Below, in pieces: positions 61,768-64,000 of a stretch of DNA of 64,000 nucleotides (its first letter is position 1; each line of letters opens with the position of its first letter). The notes below the pieces were generated by a model that was given only the letters and a program-made list of their open reading frames with translations, made no database searches and was not told the origin of the DNA. The DNA comes from Rhodospirillales bacterium 70-18. GTDB lineage: Bacteria; Pseudomonadota; Alphaproteobacteria; Acetobacterales; Acetobacteraceae. Position numbers and translations under genes: made by a program. The stretch lies in the NCBI GenBank assembly GCA_001899585.1, contig MKWE01000031.1, positions 67,581-131,580 on the forward strand, in the 5' to 3' direction.

Positions 61768-62769
61768 CTACATCATGCGTTCGGTCCAGGTGCGCGGGGT
61801 GCTGGCGTTGCGGATTTCGATGTCCAGGTGGTAGCGGAATTTCCGTGGCCCGACGCCGCGGATATACGCCACCAGATCGGTCAGCCCCTCGGCCAGCCCG
61901 CGCGTGGTGCGGTAGTCCAGCAAGGCGCGGGCCTTGGCGCTGCTGCAGGCGGCGTGCTTCACCTCCTGCGGCCGGTCGGTCAGGTGGATGGCCTGGCCCT
62001 CGAACCCCACGATGCCCTTCAGCGTGCGGAACAGGTGGTTGATGGTCACGAACTCCTCGTCCGGCCCGATATTGACCACCTCGCCCACGCCGCGATCGGA
62101 CAGGCCGAGCGCCAGCAGGCAGGACAGGCAGTCCTCCACATGGCTGAAGCAGCGGCTCTGCTCGCCGTCGCCGTAGATGAAGGGGGAGCGGCCCTGCAGC
62201 ATCATGTTGGCCATGATGGCGGCGACGTTGCGGTACGGGTCGTCGAATTTCTGCCGCGCGCCGATGATGTTGTGCGGCACGGCGATGGCATATTCCACGC
62301 CGTGCACGCCGGCCAGATTGACCAGCGCCTGCTCGGCGGCGACCTTGGCGATGCCGTACGGGTCCTGCGGGCGGGGGACGTAGCTTTCCAGGAACGGCAC
62401 CTGGTTGGTGCCGTAGCGGGCCATGGAGCTGCAGAACACGATGCGCCGCGCGCCGTTGGCGATGGCGGCCGAGAACACGCCGACCGAGCCGGTGACGATA
62501 TTGTCCATCACCATCGCCGGCGCGAACACGCTGAGGCCCTCATAGGCGGTGGCGGCGCAGTGGTAGACCAGTTCGCACCCCTGGCTGACCTTGGCCATCG
62601 CGTTGAAATCGCGGCAATCATATTGGTAGAACTCGGCGTCCGGCGGCACGTTCACCAGCTCGCCGCCCAGCAGGCTGTCCACCCCCACCACGTGGTGGCC
62701 CATCGCCAGCAGGCGTTCGGCCAGGTGGCTGCCCAGGAAGCCGGCGATGCCGGTGATGAAGACGCGCAT
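61768..62769 (-). CDS. NAD-dependent epimerase/dehydratase (nucleotide sugar)
   Basis: The 333-residue extended short-chain dehydrogenase starts MRVFITGIAGFLGSHLAERLLAMG, with the GxxGxxG motif, and has the catalytic YxxxK motif YGIAK near residue 143. Blocks CRDFNAMAKVSQGCELVYHCAA and GDGEQSRCFSHVED are those of UDP-glucose 4-epimerase-type enzymes. It probably makes a sugar nucleotide for surface glycan synthesis. It is 10 bases downstream of the methyltransferase gene and part of the glycan set at the end of the window. The substrate sugar cannot be told from sequence. Confidence 0.88.
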   Translation of the reverse strand: MRVFITGIAGFLGSHLAERLLAMGHHVVGVDSLLGGELVNVPPDAEFYQYDCRDFNAMAKVSQGCELVYHCAATAYEGLSVFAPAMVMDNIVTGSVGVFSAAIANGARRIVFCSSMARYGTNQVPFLESYVPRPQDPYGIAKVAAEQALVNLAGVHGVEYAIAVPHNIIGARQKFDDPYRNVAAIMANMMLQGRSPFIYGDGEQSRCFSHVEDCLSCLLALGLSDRGVGEVVNIGPDEEFVTINHLFRTLKGIVGFEGQAIHLTDRPQEVKHAACSSAKARALLDYRTTRGLAEGLTDLVAYIRGVGPRKFRYHLDIEIRNASTPRTWTERMM

Positions 62770-62779
62770 GAAAAGCTCC

Positions 62780-63343
62780 TCAGCGGGTGAGCACGGCGCG
62801 CAGGGCCTGCCCGCCCTTGTTGAACAGGCGGGTGACCTCGATGGCGGCGAAGCCGGTCATGCGGGCCAGCGCGCGCAGCTTGGCCTCGGTATAGGCGCTG
62901 CGGTGAAACTGGCCGGCGCCGTTCTGGTTGCCGAAGAACATGGTCTGCAGGATGCCCCAGCGCTGGTCCAGCGCCCGGCCGCAGCCGGCGTAGTGGTCGG
63001 CGTGACCAACCTGGTAGAAGGCGCGAAAATCGTCCTGGGAGGCCAGGAATTGGGCGCAAACCCACTCGAAATCGGGCACTTCCAGGGTCAAAACGCCGCC
63101 CGGACGCAGCACGCGGGCGATTTCCGGCCAGATGCGCGCTTCCTCGGCGAAGGAGAAATGTTCGAACACATGTTCTGCCAGGGCGGCGTCCACGCTGGCA
63201 TCGGGCCATGGCAGGGCGGTGAGGTCGATGTCGGTGCGCACGCCGGGGGCACGGGCGACGCTGTCGATGTTGACCCAGCCGGGCAGGATGTTGGGGCCGC
63301 AGCCGATATGCAGGCGCAGCGGGGTGTGGGTGGTGCCGTCCAT
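62780..63343 (-). CDS. Class I SAM-dependent methyltransferase
   Basis: The 187-residue methyltransferase has motif I LHIGCGPNILPGWVNID (about residues 11-27), then ALPWPDASVDAALAEHVFEHF (motif II-III) and ARVLRPGGVLTLEVPDF. Such small enzymes often sit in O-antigen or exopolysaccharide clusters and methylate sugars. The ATG 63343 with GGAGCGGAG is chosen over an ATG at 63460 inside the neighbouring gene. It lies between the epimerase and glycosyltransferase genes on the same strand. Confidence 0.85.
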   Translation of the reverse strand: MDGTTHTPLRLHIGCGPNILPGWVNIDSVARAPGVRTDIDLTALPWPDASVDAALAEHVFEHFSFAEEARIWPEIARVLRPGGVLTLEVPDFEWVCAQFLASQDDFRAFYQVGHADHYAGCGRALDQRWGILQTMFFGNQNGAGQFHRSAYTEAKLRALARMTGFAAIEVTRLFNKGGQALRAVLTR

Positions 63344-63353
63344 CTCCGCTCCT

Positions 63354-64000
63354 TCAGGCCGCCGCGCGGCGCTGGGCGTCGCCGGCCAGGGCGGCGATTT
63401 CCAGTTGCGCCGCCGTGAAATCCTCATCGGGCAGGATGGTCTCCACGCCGCGCACCGCATCGGCCAGGCCGCGCGCCAGCCAGTGGGCGAGCGTGGGGTC
63501 CAGCGTGGCCAGCCGGGCGGTCAGCGCCGGCAGCTGGGCGCGCAGGGCCGCCGCTTCCTGCCGCAGTGCGGGCAACCAGCGGGCGCGGAACACGGCGCCG
63601 GCCAGGCGCATCAGCGTGGCGCGGGCGGCGGCGTCCAGCCGGGTGGCGGCGAAGGCTTCCAGATGGGCATAGGCGGTAGTGACCAGCGGCGTGCGCCAGC
63701 GCAGTTCGCCCAGCACGTCGTCCAGCGGCACGCCGCGCATGCCCTGCTCGGTGGAGGCGCGGGCCAGTTGCAGCACCGGCTTGCCGCCGTCGCGGCGGAA
63801 ATACAGCGGCTCCGGCACATGGCGGATTTCGCCGTACAGCGCCAGTTCGGCCAGCACCACATGGTCCCAGCCGGCGCGGAAGCGGATCGGCGACAGTTGA
63901 TCGACCGCGGTGCGGCGGTAGACGCCCCAGAAGCTGGGCGAGCTGGTGTAGTGCTGCATCACCTGCCGTGCGCGGGCGATCGGGTCCTCGCCCACCGCGT
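63354..64000 (-). CDS. Glycosyltransferase-like protein, C-terminal part
   Basis: The frame is open to the window edge, so the N-terminus is missing; a GTG at 63995 is only an internal codon. The visible 215 residues have YRRTAVDQLSPIRFRAGWDHVVLAELALYGEIRHVPEPLYFRRDG, the pattern of a family 2-type glycosyltransferase around its acceptor site, then a helical C-terminal region (about 100-213 of the visible part). It stands 10 bases upstream of the methyltransferase gene. The call is by pattern and context and is tentative as to family. Confidence 0.6.
   Translation of the reverse strand, partial: AVGEDPIARARQVMQHYTSSPSFWGVYRRTAVDQLSPIRFRAGWDHVVLAELALYGEIRHVPEPLYFRRDGGKPVLQLARASTEQGMRGVPLDDVLGELRWRTPLVTTAYAHLEAFAATRLDAAARATLMRLAGAVFRARWLPALRQEAAALRAQLPALTARLATLDPTLAHWLARGLADAVRGVETILPDEDFTAAQLEIAALAGDAQRRAAA

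Noticed and set aside
1..64000. CRISPR array, tRNA, rRNA, insertion sequence
   Set aside because: I saw no regular spaced repeats, no cloverleaf-like sequence and no transposase frame; the repeats found are tandem or hairpin types.

Overview
The window is about 70% GC, densely coded, often GTG-started, and has many ATGA-type gene overlaps. The gene content suggests a metabolically versatile alphaproteobacterium, most likely of the Rhodospirillales/Acetobacteraceae: a nar respiratory operon with an FNR-family regulator, a PHA synthase with PhaR, a Hyf-like membrane complex, and tandem TPR-glycosyltransferase genes. This placement is inferred from gene content and not from a marker gene. I found no rRNA, tRNA, CRISPR array, transposase or prophage.

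Layout. (1) 1-5656, + strand: a hyf-type complex (hyfB C-terminus, hyfC, hyfE, hyfF, hyfG, hyfI). HyfG has lost most of the [NiFe]-binding cysteines, so it is probably an energy-converting-hydrogenase-related complex and not a hydrogenase. (2) 5679-12177, - strand: an operon of periplasmic binding protein, fused two-domain permease, ATPase, sulfatase and LacI-family regulator, with a LacI-type operator upstream. (3) 12331-23621, - strand: narK (double-MFS fusion)-narGHJI-ppiC-nnrS, with an FNR-type box upstream and a divergent NarR-like Crp/Fnr regulator (23806-24513). (4) 24522-34999, - strand: an MFS exporter followed by five tandem paralogous TPR/GT9-like glycosyltransferase genes, overlapping or nearly abutting. 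(5) 35131-39145: a small lipoprotein, then an envelope/ribosome housekeeping set (YfgM-like TPR protein, bamB, der). (6) 39226-45869: a signalling cluster with a hybrid histidine kinase, a REC-histidine kinase, a LuxR-type protein with a degenerate receiver, an unlisted small membrane ORF and an OmpR-type regulator. (7) 46247-50210: VOC protein, acyl-CoA-dehydrogenase-like flavoprotein, class III-like phaC with an out-of-frame overlapping phaE-like gene, and divergent phaR. (8) 50237-60677, + strand: a MetX-like hydrolase missing its nucleophile serine, a flavin monooxygenase, a complete Liv-type ABC transporter, a metallo-beta-lactamase-fold hydrolase, an ArgE-like deacylase and an AstE/aspartoacylase-like deacylase. 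(9) 60743-64000, - strand: a D-2-hydroxyacid dehydrogenase, then a sugar-epimerase, methyltransferase and glycosyltransferase set that runs off the window.

How the parts fit: regions 1 and 3 are respiratory, membrane-bound electron-transfer modules, with region 3 under apparent anaerobic/nitrate control. Regions 2 and 8 are uptake-plus-hydrolysis modules in which transporter genes sit beside enzymes likely to process the imported compound. Regions 4 and 9 look like surface or protein glycosylation. A composite hairpin repeat occurs in three intergenic gaps between 47.9 and 57.7 kb.
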